In this document: in pieces, positions 46,684 through 58,952 of the stretch
Position numbering within the stretch: position 1 is the first letter of the stretch
How the letters are laid out: each line of letters begins with the position of its first letter
NCBI RefSeq assembly: GCF_047675955.1
Contig: NC_132911.1
Location: 21,164,565-21,228,564, forward strand
DNA from: Chlorocebus sabaeus
Taxonomy: Eukaryota > Chordata > Mammalia > Primates > Cercopithecidae
Reading direction: 5' to 3'
DNA length: 64,000 nt
Translations under genes and position numbers: made by a program
The notes under the pieces: model-generated
Databases searched by the model: none
What the model saw: the letters and a program-made list of their open reading frames with translations, nothing else
Told to the model about the DNA's origin: nothing

Positions 46684-46988
46684 TTTTTTTTTTTTTTTTT
46701 TGAGATGGAGTCTTGCTCTGTCGCCCTGCCCAGGCTGGAGTGCAGTGGTGCGATCTTAGCTCACTGGAACCTCTGCCTCCGGGGTTCAAGCAATTCTCCT
46801 GCCTTAGCCTCCCAAGAAGCTGGGATTACAGGTGCGCACCACCAAGCCCAGCTACTTTTTGTATTTTTAGTAGAGACGTGGTTTCACCACATTGGCCAGG
46901 CTGGTCTCCAACTCCTGACCTCAGGTAATCCACCCTCCTTGGCCTCCCAAAGTGCTGCGATTATATGCATGAGTCATGGCACCTGGCC
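46684..46988 (-). mobile_element. Alu element
   Basis: Reverse full-length Alu with a 19-base T-run. AGGAACAAG before and AGGAACTAG after suggest the target-site duplication. Confidence 0.95.
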
Positions 46989-47574
46989 AGGAACTAGAAT
47001 TTTCATAAGCACCATGATGGATGGAGATGTGGCGTCCATGGACCACATCTGGAGAGAAAGTACAGGATGCATGGAAAATACAACCCTCAGAATAGGCCCT
47101 GCTTCAGGTTTCTGCTCGACTGTATCATAAGCCATGTGACCCTGGGCAAGTCCTGTAAAATCCCTAATCCTGTGTCCTTATCTGAACACAAAGAAATTCT
47201 ACGAGTGGAGACCTCAAAGGGTTATAGAGTACGTATGCACAGTTTGACATGGAAATTCCTAAAATGGTAACACGCTAACACACAAGAGCTCACTCAGGGT
47301 CACCTTAGTACTACTGGATGGAGGGGGCAGTTCTCCTCTGCAGCCTTGCTATCTGGGGTCTGGACAGCAGAATTAGGCATTTAGGCCTGTGCCCAAGTGG
47401 CAGATTCTACAGTGGTGCCCACCACATGGGGCAGTTCAAGACCAGAGCAGGACGTGGCCAACCCAGGCCTGGAAAACAAGGCAGCCCAGGTGACTCTCTG
47501 CTCATCTCTGTCTCCCTTAGCAGTCATAAACCTCGGTTCTGGCAGAGCTGTGGGGCATTAGAAAGTTGACAGGA

Positions 47575-47730
47575 GCCAGGTGTGTTGGGTCATGGTGTAA
47601 TCCCAGCTACTCGGGAGGCTGAGCTGGGAGGATCACTTGAGCCCAGGAGCTTGAGGCTGCAATGAGCCGTGATCACACCACTGCACTCCAGCCTGGGCAA
47701 CAGAGTGAGACCCTGTCTCTATCTATTTGC
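47575..47730 (+). mobile_element. Short Alu-related monomer or internally deleted Alu
   Basis: It passes from GCCAGGTGTGTTGGGTCATG directly to GTGTAATCCCAGCTACTCGG and CTGGGCAACAGAGTGAGACC. It is monomer-sized (~155 bp). Confidence 0.85.
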
Positions 47731-48489
47731 TTTAAAAGTGGCTAGGCATTCCCCCTGGGACCTGAGTATTAAAGGGGAGCAGGGCTGCCCCTCCCCTCCA
47801 GGCCAACAGGGAGTGGCTGACGTCCCCCCCAAAAGATCCCCAAGGGAAAGAAGGTCTCAGAGTGCGAGAGCCGGGCCTGGGAGACCCGCCTGCCCTTCCT
47901 CGAACTTACAGATTTCCCCTCTTCACATCTGCAGAGAAACTGGGCTTCACCGTCATTAAAGAAGACAGCAGTTTCCTTACAGAAGGAGCACCTACAATGT
48001 TGTCAAAATCCACAGACACACACAGACAAGCTCGCAGGGGAATCCCTTTCTCAAGCCCACACACACTTGTTCGCTCACACACGCTGGTACAAACCCACAT
48101 TCACAGCCCAAAGAATCTGCACACTGAGTCTCTCCTCCCTCCCACCGCCACCCGCAACAGACTTCTCAGAGTCACCGGAGAACGACTCTCCTCTCCACTC
48201 TTCCAGAGACCACATCCCCCCCTGGCCTGCCTGGAGCTCCTGTTTCCAGGCCTAGGAAGCCTACATACTAAACAGAACAACTGTTCTGCTCAACAGGCCT
48301 GCTCCCAGACCCAGCAAGCCTGGAATTAGGGAGGCAGAGATCCCACCACACTCTGGGGAATCCAGGGAGGAGGAGGAGCCGCAGGGTGGACCCCAAGAGC
48401 CTCTCTTAGTGGGATGGGTGGCCTTGTAAAGGTGTTTCCTGGGTTCTCAGTGTTACGGCATGAGAAGGGCTTAGAAACCAGGTCACCCA

Positions 48490-48794
48490 GCCAGGTGTGG
48501 TGGCTCACACTTGTAATCCCAGCACTTTGGGAGGCTGAGGTAGGTGGATCATCTGAGATCAGGAGTTCGAGGCCAGCCTGGGCAACATGGTAAAACCCCA
48601 TTTCTACTAAAAACACAAAATAAGCCAGGCATGGTGGCGCATGCCTGTAGTCCAGCTACTCAGGAGGCTGAAGCAGGAGAATTATTTGAACCCGGGAAGT
48701 GGAGGATGCAGTGAGCCGAAATAATGCCATTGCACTCCAGCCCGGGCAACAAGAGCAAAACTCTGTCTGAAAAAAAAAAAGAAAGAAAAGAAAA
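48490..48794 (+). mobile_element. Alu element
   Basis: Forward Alu with an A/GAAA tail. AAACCAGGTCACCCA before and AAACCCAGGTTACCCA after form the target-site duplication. Confidence 0.95.
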
Positions 48795-51700
48795 CCCAGG
48801 TTACCCATCCTCTCGCAACAGAAATGAAGGAGCTGCAGGCAGAGGGGGATGTGGGTTCCCCAAGGTCCCTCCTCGGCCCCTATCTGCACCACACAGGGAG
48901 CAAGGGTTTGAGCCTTCCACTGGAAAGAGAGACCCTCTCCTAATTCTCCCAGTGGCTCCTAATTCTCCAGGTGCCTCTCCAGCACCATTGCCCTCTGTCT
49001 CTCTCACACATACAAACGCACACAGATACTACACTCAGAAACACACACAGTCCACCCAAGTTCACTCAAACTTGCAGAAGCACAAGGCTGGCAGAATAGC
49101 CACAGAATGCACAGACCTCACGGTCCTACCTCCCAGGCCAGCACGTGCTTTATTAATGCCCTGAGCCCACGGTTCTCCCCAAATCGTACCTTCCCTCTTT
49201 CCTTTCTCCACATTTCAGAAATAAAGTAAATCATAGCATAGGAAGCACAGAATTTGAGATAAATACTAATTATCAAGATAAAGGAGCAGGCCCAGAGAGG
49301 TTCCATGCATTCCTCACGGTTTCCACAGTGAAACGGGGTAGATTTTGGGCTGGGACCTGGGAATTCTGGCCCCGGGATCCTTCCCTTCCTCGTGCTGCAG
49401 ACACTAACTCGGCTTGCATGTCCCCTCGTTTGAAAGGGGCCCTGCCATGTGATGCCCTGTTTCTGCCTGATCCTCCCAGAACCCCCGTTTAGAACAAGCG
49501 TTACTGTCACCACCAACTCGCCCAGCGTCACGTGGTGAGGCAGTGACAGCTTTAGCATGAGAGCCTCGTCTTCTGAGTCAATGTTCTATGCTGGTGCCAT
49601 AACCCCACCCACTGAGACCAAACTGTCCTCATCAAACCCTGGGACCCACAGTCTGTGACAAAAACACAGGGTCAAAATATGTTAGGTCACCAAGGAGAGC
49701 TGAGAACAATGAGAATGTGGCCATGTCATTTAGCAAAGAAACAGAGAGGAATCTTGGGAGGTCCATCATCCATATCCATCTCAATGGTCAACTCTTAACT
49801 CCAAAAGGCCTTCATATGCCCTCTTCTCCCTCTTCCAAAGACATTTAAAATATATTTTTTCATCTAAAAGGGCTCCGCCAAAACAGCATACTTGTAGGTC
49901 ATTCATCTGGCAGCCTGCCAGGAATGAGGAAGTCCCCTGAACAGACAAGTTTGTTCCCCAAAACAGATCATTTACTCCTAAGAAAACCCTTTATGCCGCC
50001 TGTTAAAGTCTAACGGCTCCTCATGCATACATAATTCCAATGTGTTCAGTTATCTGGTTTTCTGTGCCACAGAAAACCCACGAAGGAGAAAGAGTGATGG
50101 AAGAAAGCTCCGAGGGGCAGATAGAACCTGCAGCAAGAAGCGACAGCAAACAGCGAAGGAGACAGAAATACTAAAAAAGCAAACAACAATGACTCAAAAG
50201 TCACAGTATCTGGGGTTCATTACCGTGGTGGCCAACAGTTCCATGTAAGTCAGTAGCACCTGAAGGCATGGCATACACCATCGTGCGGGTTCACCCAGAG
50301 TCAAGAATAACACTGTGTCACCAAGAAAAGGTGAAGGCATCTTCCACTATCTCTGTTTGAGGAGACAAAGAGCATTTAAGAACTTCACAAGTATTTATGG
50401 GCCCTGAGTCATCGGGCCAGGCCCTGGGCCCAATGCAGGGGTGAGTGAACATGCCTGCGGGCCGGCAGCTCCTGGTGTCACTGCATAGAACACGGTAGAG
50501 AAGGAAGCTGGCTCTTAACTTTCTATAGACACAGCAGGGGAGATGGAAAATAAATGAGATGTGTTTTCCCTTCGCCTCCATGTGTCCCTTCCAGGGGACA
50601 AGCAGGACTTTGAGGTCGGGAAGTCTCATTGTCTCTGTCACTAAGAAGAGGCCTCATTTTCAGAGGCCTTAAGAAGGATGGCCAAGAGCTGGAGATGCCC
50701 AGAGCCTGCCGAGTGGAGCAGCCGGCAGGTGGGAAAGGCCACTGTCCTATGGCCCAGATGCAAGGCACTGGCAGCTGCAGAATAGGGAGCCCCATGGCTG
50801 TGAGGGATGAGTCTGCAGAGAGCGGAGGGGGGTATCTCTCTGTGCAAATCCAGGGTCATTGAAGTTTATAGCCACGGGGGGGCAAATGGGTCCACCCAGG
50901 GCAGAGCCCCCAGCAGATGCTGAAGGATCCACCAGGGAGCCCCCATGACACTAGCAGGAGGAGGTGCAAGAGCACAGATTAGCCTCGTCTATGAGTCCTG
51001 TGAGCCCAGTCCGAGGGTCCTGCAGGCCACAGACAGGAGCAGCTCGGTTCACTGCGGCGATGTTTCCTGCTAGCCAGGCTAGGCAGGAGGAACTTGAAGG
51101 AATTCAAAAAATTAGGAAATGAAAACATCCCCTAGAGTATTGTGGAGCTAAATCCACACACGTAACCACTTCAACACGTAAGAATAGCTCTGAAAGGGAA
51201 AAGATGGACAGGCTTCAAAGAGCTAAGGAATGCCCACTTCCAAGGCAGGGGAACCTGTTCCTGCAAGACCCAGAGGCAGGAAAGCCAGAGGCAAGTCACC
51301 CATTCAGGGAGGCCAGGGGTGCCAGGAAAGGCCACTGCAGATGTGGAAACCGAGGCAGGAGGTCTTGGCACCCAGATTCTTCTGAGACAGAGTCAGGAGA
51401 GCCTTGGGGTATGAGTGCAATGAAAAGTTCATTCTGAGGACTTATCTGCTGGCTGCCGGCTGCTGGGCTGTTTGATTGCAAAATCCATTTTCAAATGGCC
51501 TGCTCGTTTGTGAGAAGCTACAGGGGACTGTATATCAGGAGACACCACCCCTGAAATGTTCCGCATCCCAGGCACCCAGCTTCCTCTGGCTGCAGCCGCT
51601 CCTGGTCCACGCAGACCCACCCTGCAGGTACCGACCTCCCCTGCCTTTCCCAAGCTCCCCGAAGATCATCGGATGAGCAGACACCTACCCCACACCCAGG

Positions 51701-52020
51701 CCCTGGCCTGACGGAAGCCCAAGATCAGGGAGAGGAGGGTCCTTTCTCATGAGAATGAGCAGATAACAACTCACTGCATTCTTCCCCAGCATCTGCTTAG
51801 AATGAAAGGTAGAAGCCCATAGTCTCACCACGGAGGCCTCGTCCTGCACCCCAAGCCTGATGATCTGCCCATTCAATTCTTCGAGTAGAGAGAGGGTGAA
51901 GGGAGAGAAAGCCCCAGCCCCTCCCCCATTTTAAACACCTGGCAGGTTATCCCAGGCCCAACAGGACCCACGGCTGAGCCAGGGGCCACTGGATACCCTG
52001 CTCCAGTTAAAATACATCTC
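48795..52020. other. Intron DNA, mostly unique
   Basis: An L2-like stretch near 50390-50470 (GGCCAGGCCCTGGGCCCAAT) is the only repeat hint. No splice-bordered GFRA2 peptide is seen. Confidence 0.4.
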
Positions 52021-53084
52021 TCTGCAGCATTCAGAAAATAGCTATCTACAGTATTGCTTTCAGCTATAATGGAAAACTGATGGCTTTTATCTCCCCAACT
52101 TTATGACTATTGATGGGATAGAGGCTGAGGTTTGATGACCATTTAATAGCCGACCCCGCGCAGTTAGAGGAGCATCAGAAAGCAATGAAAGCGCCGACAT
52201 GATTGTCTGGCAGAGAATCCTCCGCTGAGGTCCAGGAAGCAAAACAACCACCCTCCCCAGGCTCCGACAAAAGAAAAAAAATCAAAGTCATCATCATTTC
52301 TGTTTCTCCCCCCTCCTTTCTGCCATTGACCTCTGAGAGGTGGATCCACAGAGGAGGGAGGGCGGGGAACCAGAGCGACACAGGCCTGAGTCCTCATGGA
52401 GAAAGGGAAAAGGGGACCGTGCTTTCTGAACTGGGGGCCGCCACCGATGGGCTCCCCAACACCCCAACACCCCAACCCCTTCCTGCAAAGCCAGCAGCGT
52501 GCAGTGGACCGGCCTGGCTTCTGGAAGGAGTGGAGGGGCTCGGGGCAGTCTCTTGAGCTCCCTGGGAAACATCTGGAAGAAAAGGGAAGGAAGCAGAGGC
52601 AGTTTCCCTTTTGCCAAGATTGGGTTAGCCTGAAATCCAGCTGGTGTTACGACCTTCTACCCGCAGCTAGAAGCCAGAAGTCACTGCCAGGGCTCCGCAC
52701 GTATCCAAGCACCCAGCCTTCCTTGCCACTCTGCCCCTGCTGCCTTCCTAGGGTCTACCCAACAGCCACACCTTTCTCCCACTGGAACCAGACCAGGTCT
52801 GCAGGCCAGCAGAGGCACTGGGAAACATCACATTTCTGAACTTTGCAGCATTCCAACTACCTTCTCAGCGGTTCTCCTTTTTTCTGCAATAGCCTAGTGA
52901 GCTGTTCCGGACAGATTTGATTCTGTCCATTCTTTTCAATAAGGAAACGAAGGATTAAAGGTGGGATATCTCCCAAGACTGGGGCCCAGGTTTCTGACTC
53001 ACTCTCTAGTTCGCCCTATCCATTGGAAGCTGCCTCGAAGAACAGGGCACCTGCCCAGGGAGGCCAGACCTCACCTTTTGTCTG

Positions 53085-53170
53085 GGTCCTGTCACTCCTC
53101 AGCTGGGTGACATTGGGCAAATAACTTTACCTCTCTGGACTTCAGCTTCTTTCGTCTATCAGATGAAATT
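53085..53170 (+). repeat. MIR fragment
   Basis: GGTGACATTGGGCAAATAAC, TTTACCTCTCTGGACTTCAG, forward. Confidence 0.7.
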
Positions 53171-54020
53171 CTGCTGATGATCTTTTATATCTCCTCTGTT
53201 GCAAGGTATCCTGGCCCCCAAAATCACGAAGATCAAGGGAAAATTCAAGCTGGGAATTGCTCAGGGCAAACCTGCCTCCCATTCTATTCAGAGTCATCCC
53301 TCTGCTCACTAAGAACAGAAGCTCCAAAGAACGCAACCCTTTGTCTCTCACTTTTTGGAAGCCCACTCCCCGCTTCCACCGCCTTTCCGGACCAAACCAG
53401 TGTTCATCGTACATATATTGATTGATGTCTCACATCTCCCTAAAATGTGTAAAACCAAGCTGTGCTCTGACCACCTTGGGGACATGTAGTCAGGACCTCC
53501 TAAGGCTGTGTCACGGGCTCACGTCCTCAGCCTTGGCAAAATAAACTTTCTAAATTGACTGAGACCTGTCTCAAATTTTCAGGGTTCACAAAGGTGAAGT
53601 CTCAAATCCTGTGGAGTCCATCAACCATGTTTTCAGGCACAATGATGTCTTCCAAGTCCCCACAGTCGCTGCCTTTCTAGACAGCACACATCTATCCCAT
53701 CGTGAATGTGTAGAAGGATGTGGAAACCAAGGCCCCCCATCCACCCCTGCCAGGCCCCTTGCTATGCACCATAATACCAGCGACCACCTCTATACCAGTT
53801 CTTCTTCAAACGCACACACAGGGGATGAGGCAGAGTGCTCGGGCCAGTAGGCAAGGCGGTCCAGGGCACAGAGAGCCGCTGTGTGGAGACCTACCTTTCC
53901 CCACCCACTGCTGGTGCTGAGTCTGGTCTCTCTGAGGACCTCCTACTGGCCCAACCTCCTTAAAGGCGAGGTTTCATAAGCCCAAATGAAAGCAACAAGA
54001 ATATGGCTGGGTGTTCATTA

Positions 54021-54316
54021 TTGTGTTGTTTTCGTTTTTCTTGAGACAGAGTCTGTACTCTGTCACCCAGGCTGGAGTGTCATGGCATGATCACAGCTCA
54101 CTGCAGCCTTGCCTGACCTCCAGGGCTGAAGCAGTCCTCCCATCTCAGCCTCCCAAGTAGCCAGGACTGCAGGCCCATGCCACCAAACCCAGCTAATTTA
54201 AAAAAAAAAAATTGTAGAGATGGGATCTCACTATGTTACCCAGGGCTGCTCTTGAACTCCTGCCTCAGTCTTCAAAGCGCTTGGATTCCAGGTGTGTAAG
54301 CTAAAGCACCTAGCCA
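54021..54316 (-). mobile_element. Old Alu (AluJ-like)
   Basis: Reverse Alu, diverged (CTGCAGCCTTGCCTGACCTC, TGTAGAGATGGGATCTCACT). Confidence 0.92.
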
Positions 54317-54599
54317 CAGTCTTGTTGTTTTCAAGAAACTGAAACTGCCCAGAAACACCCCCCACGTGCTGTGAAGACCACTGGTTCACTCGGGCTCCCT
54401 CTCCTCCCTTCACCTTGGGAAGTCCCACGTCGGGGATCCAAGAGCTCTCTGAGGGTCTTACTGCCTGCGCATCCCCTTCCCCTGGGAAGCCTAGCACAGG
54501 GCTATTTCCTACCATCTGGCAGGCTTGGGTCCAGACATGCATTTCTTAAATGAGAGTAGATGGACAAGTGTGCAAAGCCAAGCTGTTCAAGCATCCACA

Positions 54600-54856
54600 G
54601 GGACCCATGCCCATCAGGAAAAACCAGACTCTCATAAAAAGCCAGTGGGAAAATGTTAACAATGTATTTAGAGAGAAAAAATAGCCTACAAAACAATACA
54701 CACTGTGTGATATCATTTTTGTTCAAACATATATATGCATCTAAAAAAATAGCTGAAAGTGTATATTCTCTGAAATGCTAGCCGTGGCTTATTTTGGGGT
54801 GTTAGGAATGAAGACAATTTCTACTTTCTTTAGGTATACCTTTCTGTCTTGTCTGA
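54600..54856 (+). repeat. L1M-type 3' end, part 1 (split by an Alu)
   Basis: CACTGTGTGATATCATTTTT and GTATACCTTTCTGTCTTGTC resemble ancient L1 3' ends. ATTATTTTTATAATGAGCAC after the Alu (about 55158-55220) looks like the continuation. Confidence 0.6.
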
Positions 54857-55155
54857 TTTTTTTTTTTTAATATTTTAGAGACAGGGTCTCACTCTGTTGC
54901 CGTGCTAGAATGCAGTGGCAAGATCATAGCTCACAGCAGCCTCGAACTCCTGGGCCCAAGCGATCCTTCCACGTCAGCCTCTAGAGTAGCTAGGACAAGA
55001 GGCAGGCACCACCGTATCTGGCTAATTTTTTCCTTCGTATTTTCAATAGAGACAGTGTTTCACTATGTGGCCCTGGCTGGTCTCAATCTCCCGGCCTCAA
55101 GCAATCCTCCTGCCAAAGTGCTGGCATTATGGGCATGAGCCACTGTGCTCTGTCC
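54857..55155 (-). mobile_element. Old Alu (AluJ-like)
   Basis: Reverse Alu (TTTTAGAGACAGGGTCTCAC, CTCAAGCAATCCTCCTGCC) inserted in L1M sequence. Confidence 0.92.
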
Positions 55156-55244
55156 TGAAATTATTTTTATAATGAGCACATAGGGCTTTTATAATCAACA
55201 AAAGCAGTAAAGTGAATTTCATTTTGAGAATTAGGGGGAAAAAG

Positions 55245-55335
55245 TAAGAGAAAAGAAGGAAAGGAAGAGATGAGGGGAGAGGAGGGGAGAGAAGGGGAGG
55301 GGAAGGGAGAGGGGGAGGGGAGGGGAGGGGAGACC
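55245..55335. repeat. Short GGGGA purine tract
   Basis: GAGGGGAGAGAAGGGGAGGG and similar repeats on the plus strand. Confidence 0.85.
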
Positions 55336-55427
55336 TCCAAGAGCACATCATCTATTCCTTTAACCTGTCCCAAGAGACAGCTGGTCCGAGTTACACATGC
55401 TCAGAAGGGACCTAAAAGAGTCCCCTT

Positions 55428-55545
55428 CCCCAACACTCCTCTGATGCTAGCAAGGGGGACTGCAGCCTCTGCCCCTCTGAGGTGGAGAACTCATTACCTA
55501 ACAAAGCAACTCATCCTAATTTCCAACACGATCATAGAGTTAGTT
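55428..55545 (+). repeat. Local duplication copy A, left part
   Basis: CCTAACAAAGCAACTCATCC, TAATTTCCAACACGATCATA and GAGTTAGTT match 57953-58080 at roughly nine bases in ten. The copy is broken by two Alus and resumes at 56084-56200. Confidence 0.8.
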
Positions 55546-55762
55546 CAAGAGCAGCTTGGCCAACATGGCGAAACCCCATCTCTACTAAAAATACAAAAAT
55601 TAATGGGGCATGGTAGCACGTGCCTATAGTCCCAGCTACTTGGGAGGCTGAGGCCGGAGAATCGCTTGAACCTGGGAGGTGGAGGTTGCAGTCAGCCAAG
55701 ATCGCGCCATTGCAGTCCAGCCTGGATGACAGAGTGAGACTCTGTCTCAAAAAAAAACAAAA
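55546..55762 (+). mobile_element. 5'-truncated Alu
   Basis: It begins inside the left monomer (CAAGAGCAGCTTGGCCAACA) and ends in an A-tail into which the next Alu was inserted. Confidence 0.93.
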
Positions 55763-56083
55763 GGCCGGGCGCGGTGGCTCAAGCCTGTAATCCCAGCACT
55801 TTGGGAGGCCGAGGCGGGCGGATCACGAGGTCAGAAGATCGAGACCATCCTGGCTAACACGGTGAAACCCCGTCTCTACTAAAACTACAAAAAAACTAGC
55901 CGGGCGAGGTGGCGGGCGCCTGTAGTCCCAGCTACTCAGGAGGCTGAGGCAGGAGAATGGCATGAACCCGGGAGGCGGAGCTTGCAGTGAGCTGAGATCC
56001 GGCCACTGCACTCCAGCCTGGGCGACAGAGCGAGACTCCGTCTCAAAAAAAAAATAAAAAAAAAACACACAAACAAACAAAAC
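55763..56083 (+). mobile_element. Young Alu, AluYRa-type (Old World monkey)
   Basis: Almost undamaged dimer with GGTGGCTCAAGCCTGTAATC, AAACTAGCCGGGCGAGGTGG and GCTGAGATCCGGCCACTGCA. These are cercopithecoid-lineage AluY features, which I know from the rhesus AluYRa group. Many CpGs are intact, indicating recent insertion. Confidence 0.9.
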
Positions 56084-56200
56084 AGTTAGTTACTGGCAGG
56101 AGTAGAGTGGTGTGAGGATTTAGTATAACTCCTAATCTAGGACCCTTTCCACCTGACTTTAGTTCATGCTGTTATCAAACAGCACCTTTAGAGAACCCTG
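56084..56200 (+). repeat. Local duplication copy A, right part
   Basis: AGTTAGTTACTGGCAG, AACTCCTAATCTAGGACCCT, TTCCACCTGACTT and TTTAGAGAACCCT correspond to 58072-58197. Confidence 0.8.
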
Positions 56201-57079
56201 AGCCGGCTGGAATTGAGGACTGGTAGGTGTGGGGCCTGGGAGGAACAGGGGAGCCCCTGCCTGTTCAGTGTCTCCCAGGATGTCCCAAATCTCCAACCTT
56301 ACACGCACAGACTCTCCTCCCTCAGCCAGCACCTTCTGCCCTGAGCAGGACAGTCCCGCCATCCTGGCGGCTCAGTCCTGCCTCCCACTCCCATCCTCTT
56401 CTCCCAGAAGCCTCCGCCCAGGACAGCCTCCTCCACTCTGGCACCCGCCACAGGACCCTGTCTCCACACCGCTCTCCCTGGCTCTCCCAGCCCCATGGCT
56501 TCCCTTCTCAGAATGCCTGCAGTGAGCAGTTTAATCCTTACAACACCTAATTAAACAGGGCCTCCTCTTCGTAGTTAACAGTGGTTCACACGGGTGAGCC
56601 CTGTCTCCCCAAATGAGCTTAAACACTCTTTGAAGGAATGATGTTTACCATGTGCCTGTGTGCCAGGCACGATGCTCACTGCTTTTCATGCATTATTTCC
56701 CTTAATCCCATAATCTCCATCCCAAGCCCCTACCTCTCTCCCAAACTCCCAGATACACAAACACTTTTTGGATTTGACATTTCCTCTTGCATGTTCCGAA
56801 GGCTTTCAAATAAGTCTGAAACCCAAACATTGTCCCTCCATGCCAGACAAGGACCACCAGCTCCCCTCTCTCCCTCCCCCTTCTTAGCCCCCTCCCCCTG
56901 TTCCTCCTCCTCCCCATCCCCTTTTCTCAGGTGACAAGCTCACCAGCCAGTTGGCCACCAGGCCACAGACCTTAGCACCATCCCAAACTCCCCCCTTCGC
57001 TGTCTGCATCCAGTGAGGCCCTGGGAGCTGACCTCTGAAGGTCTCTGACCACCTGCCCTCTGCCTTGGTCCTATCTCAG

Positions 57080-57420
57080 ACTCCGTCACATTTCAGCTTC
57101 CTAAAGGGACTCTGTCTCCAGCCTTGCTCTCCTCCAACTCACCTGCACACAGCAGTCAAAGGGATCTTTCTAAAACACCAACTGAATCATGTTTATCTCT
57201 TGCTTAAAATACTTCATGGCTCCCCACTGTCTTTTGGGGAAAATCAGACTTCCTGGCCCAACGTCCAGGGCTTTGTGAGCTGGGTCCCTCTTTCCTCTGG
57301 GGTACCTCTAGTTTTACACACGTGTCCTCTGCAAGGAGCAGAGAGAAGGGCCTCCTCCTAGTTCAGGCCTACTCTCCCTTCAAACTCAGCTTAGATGCCA
57401 CCTCCAAGAGGCCTTCGCAA
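57080..57420 (+). repeat. L2-derived sequence
   Basis: ACAGCAGTCAAAGGGATCTT, CATGGCTCCCCACTGTCTTT and AACTCAGCTTAGATGCCACC are typical L2 words. Confidence 0.6.
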
Positions 57421-57952
57421 CAGCCCCACCAAGCCTGTAGGGACTGGCCCCGCATGTCACAGCCAGGGCAGCCTGTGGGTGCCTTAGGGAAGGTCTGCGG
57501 TTCACTCGAGCATCCCAGGTGCAAGGCTCCCAGACACAGAGCTCCACAAAAGGCTTCCTGAATGGACTCCAGAGCTTCCACTGAGGTGCTACTGACCTTA
57601 TTTCTGACAAGGAAAATGGGAGCTCCACGCTTTGAAGAACATGCCCAGCTCCTGCAGCTGCTAAGTGAATATCTGTCCGACCCCAGCTCATCAGGATTCT
57701 TCTCCTGGTCCTAGAGATCAGAGCGCACCCGCATGGACAGAGGGAAGAGGGGTCACGTGCTCCGGAGGGCTCCTTCCGAACTGAGAGAATGTGTCTTGGG
57801 CCAGGGAGACTGGGGACAGTGATCTCCAAATTTCCCTCTCCCTCTATATGAGGAGCAAAGAGCACTGCTTCTTTGCTCGTAAGTCAATGTCCTCATTCTG
57901 CTCTGAACAGGAGAGTGCCAGTAGTGATCTGATGCACTCACTCACCTTCAAG

Positions 57953-58197
57953 ACCCCTTCCCTGACACTCCTCTAATGCTGACAAGAGGACCAGCCTCTG
58001 CACCTCTGAGGATGGGGAACTCACTACCTAACAAAGAAACTCACCCTAATTTCCATCAAGATCAGAGAGTTAGTTATCGGCAGAGGTAGTGTGAGGACGT
58101 TGGGCCAGGGGTAGTGTGTAACTCCTAATCCAGGACCCCTTCCACCTGACTTGACTTTGTCCTCCTATGACATAACACATTTAGAGAACCCTAAGAT
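57953..58197 (+). repeat. Local duplication copy B (uninterrupted)
   Basis: CCTAACAAAGAAACTCACCC, TAATTTCCATCAAGATCAGA, AACTCCTAATCCAGGACCCC and TTTAGAGAACCCT are the counterpart of 55428-56200. It lacks the two Alus. Confidence 0.8.
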
Positions 58198-58882
58198 AAC
58201 AGGGCTACCTGCATGAGTCTTCCAAGAGAGACCCCGAAAGGGCCCTGAAGCTGAGAGCTGGTTCCAGGACACCCAGGTGCCACAAGCCACTTCACAAGAA
58301 AGGGAGCAGGGCTACCTCCCTCTGGGGATGCCCACATGGAAGGCAGAGCACATCCCAAGGCTGCCACAGGAAAGGCCACATCCTCAAAACACCCTGGGCA
58401 GGACTTCCACTGCAGGAGCCAAGGGCACCTCTCAAACAGTCCCTGCACTGTTCCAATGCCTCCTCGAGGAGGATGACTGAAAGCTGAAAAGCAAGGCTCC
58501 TCTGGGCAGCCTGAGAGCTGGCTTCTCTAAGGGGCTGGGCCATCCAGCTCGCTCACAAAAGTACACTGGTGTGGAGAAGAGTCTCTTCCCACACCTGAAG
58601 GACTCTTTTAGCCACAGCAGGAGAAGCTGAGTTGGTGGCAGTCATACCATGGCCCCTCCGAGCCCAGGGAGGACATGGTGGGTGGGACATTCTAGGGTCC
58701 TAAGCACAGTGTAGTGGACAGAGTCAGCATCAAAGACCCACAGCGGTGTACTCCCCAAACTAGAGGATGTCCCAAGGCTGAGACTTGCCCAGTGCAATGG
58801 CGGAGCGGCTGGGATTGGCTCCTCTGCAATGGCAGGGTCACCCTCACTCTCCCACCTTCCTCCACCTCACCCCACACTTCCC

Positions 58883-58952
58883 AAAGCCAAACCACTATTG
58901 AACTCTCCTCAGCCATCAAAGCCAAACCGCTATTGAGCTCTCCTCAGCCATG
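58883..58952. repeat. 35-bp tandem duplication
   Basis: AAAGCCAAACCACTATTGAA (58883) and AAAGCCAAACCGCTATTGAG (58918) are each followed by CTCTCCTCAGCCAT. Confidence 0.92.
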
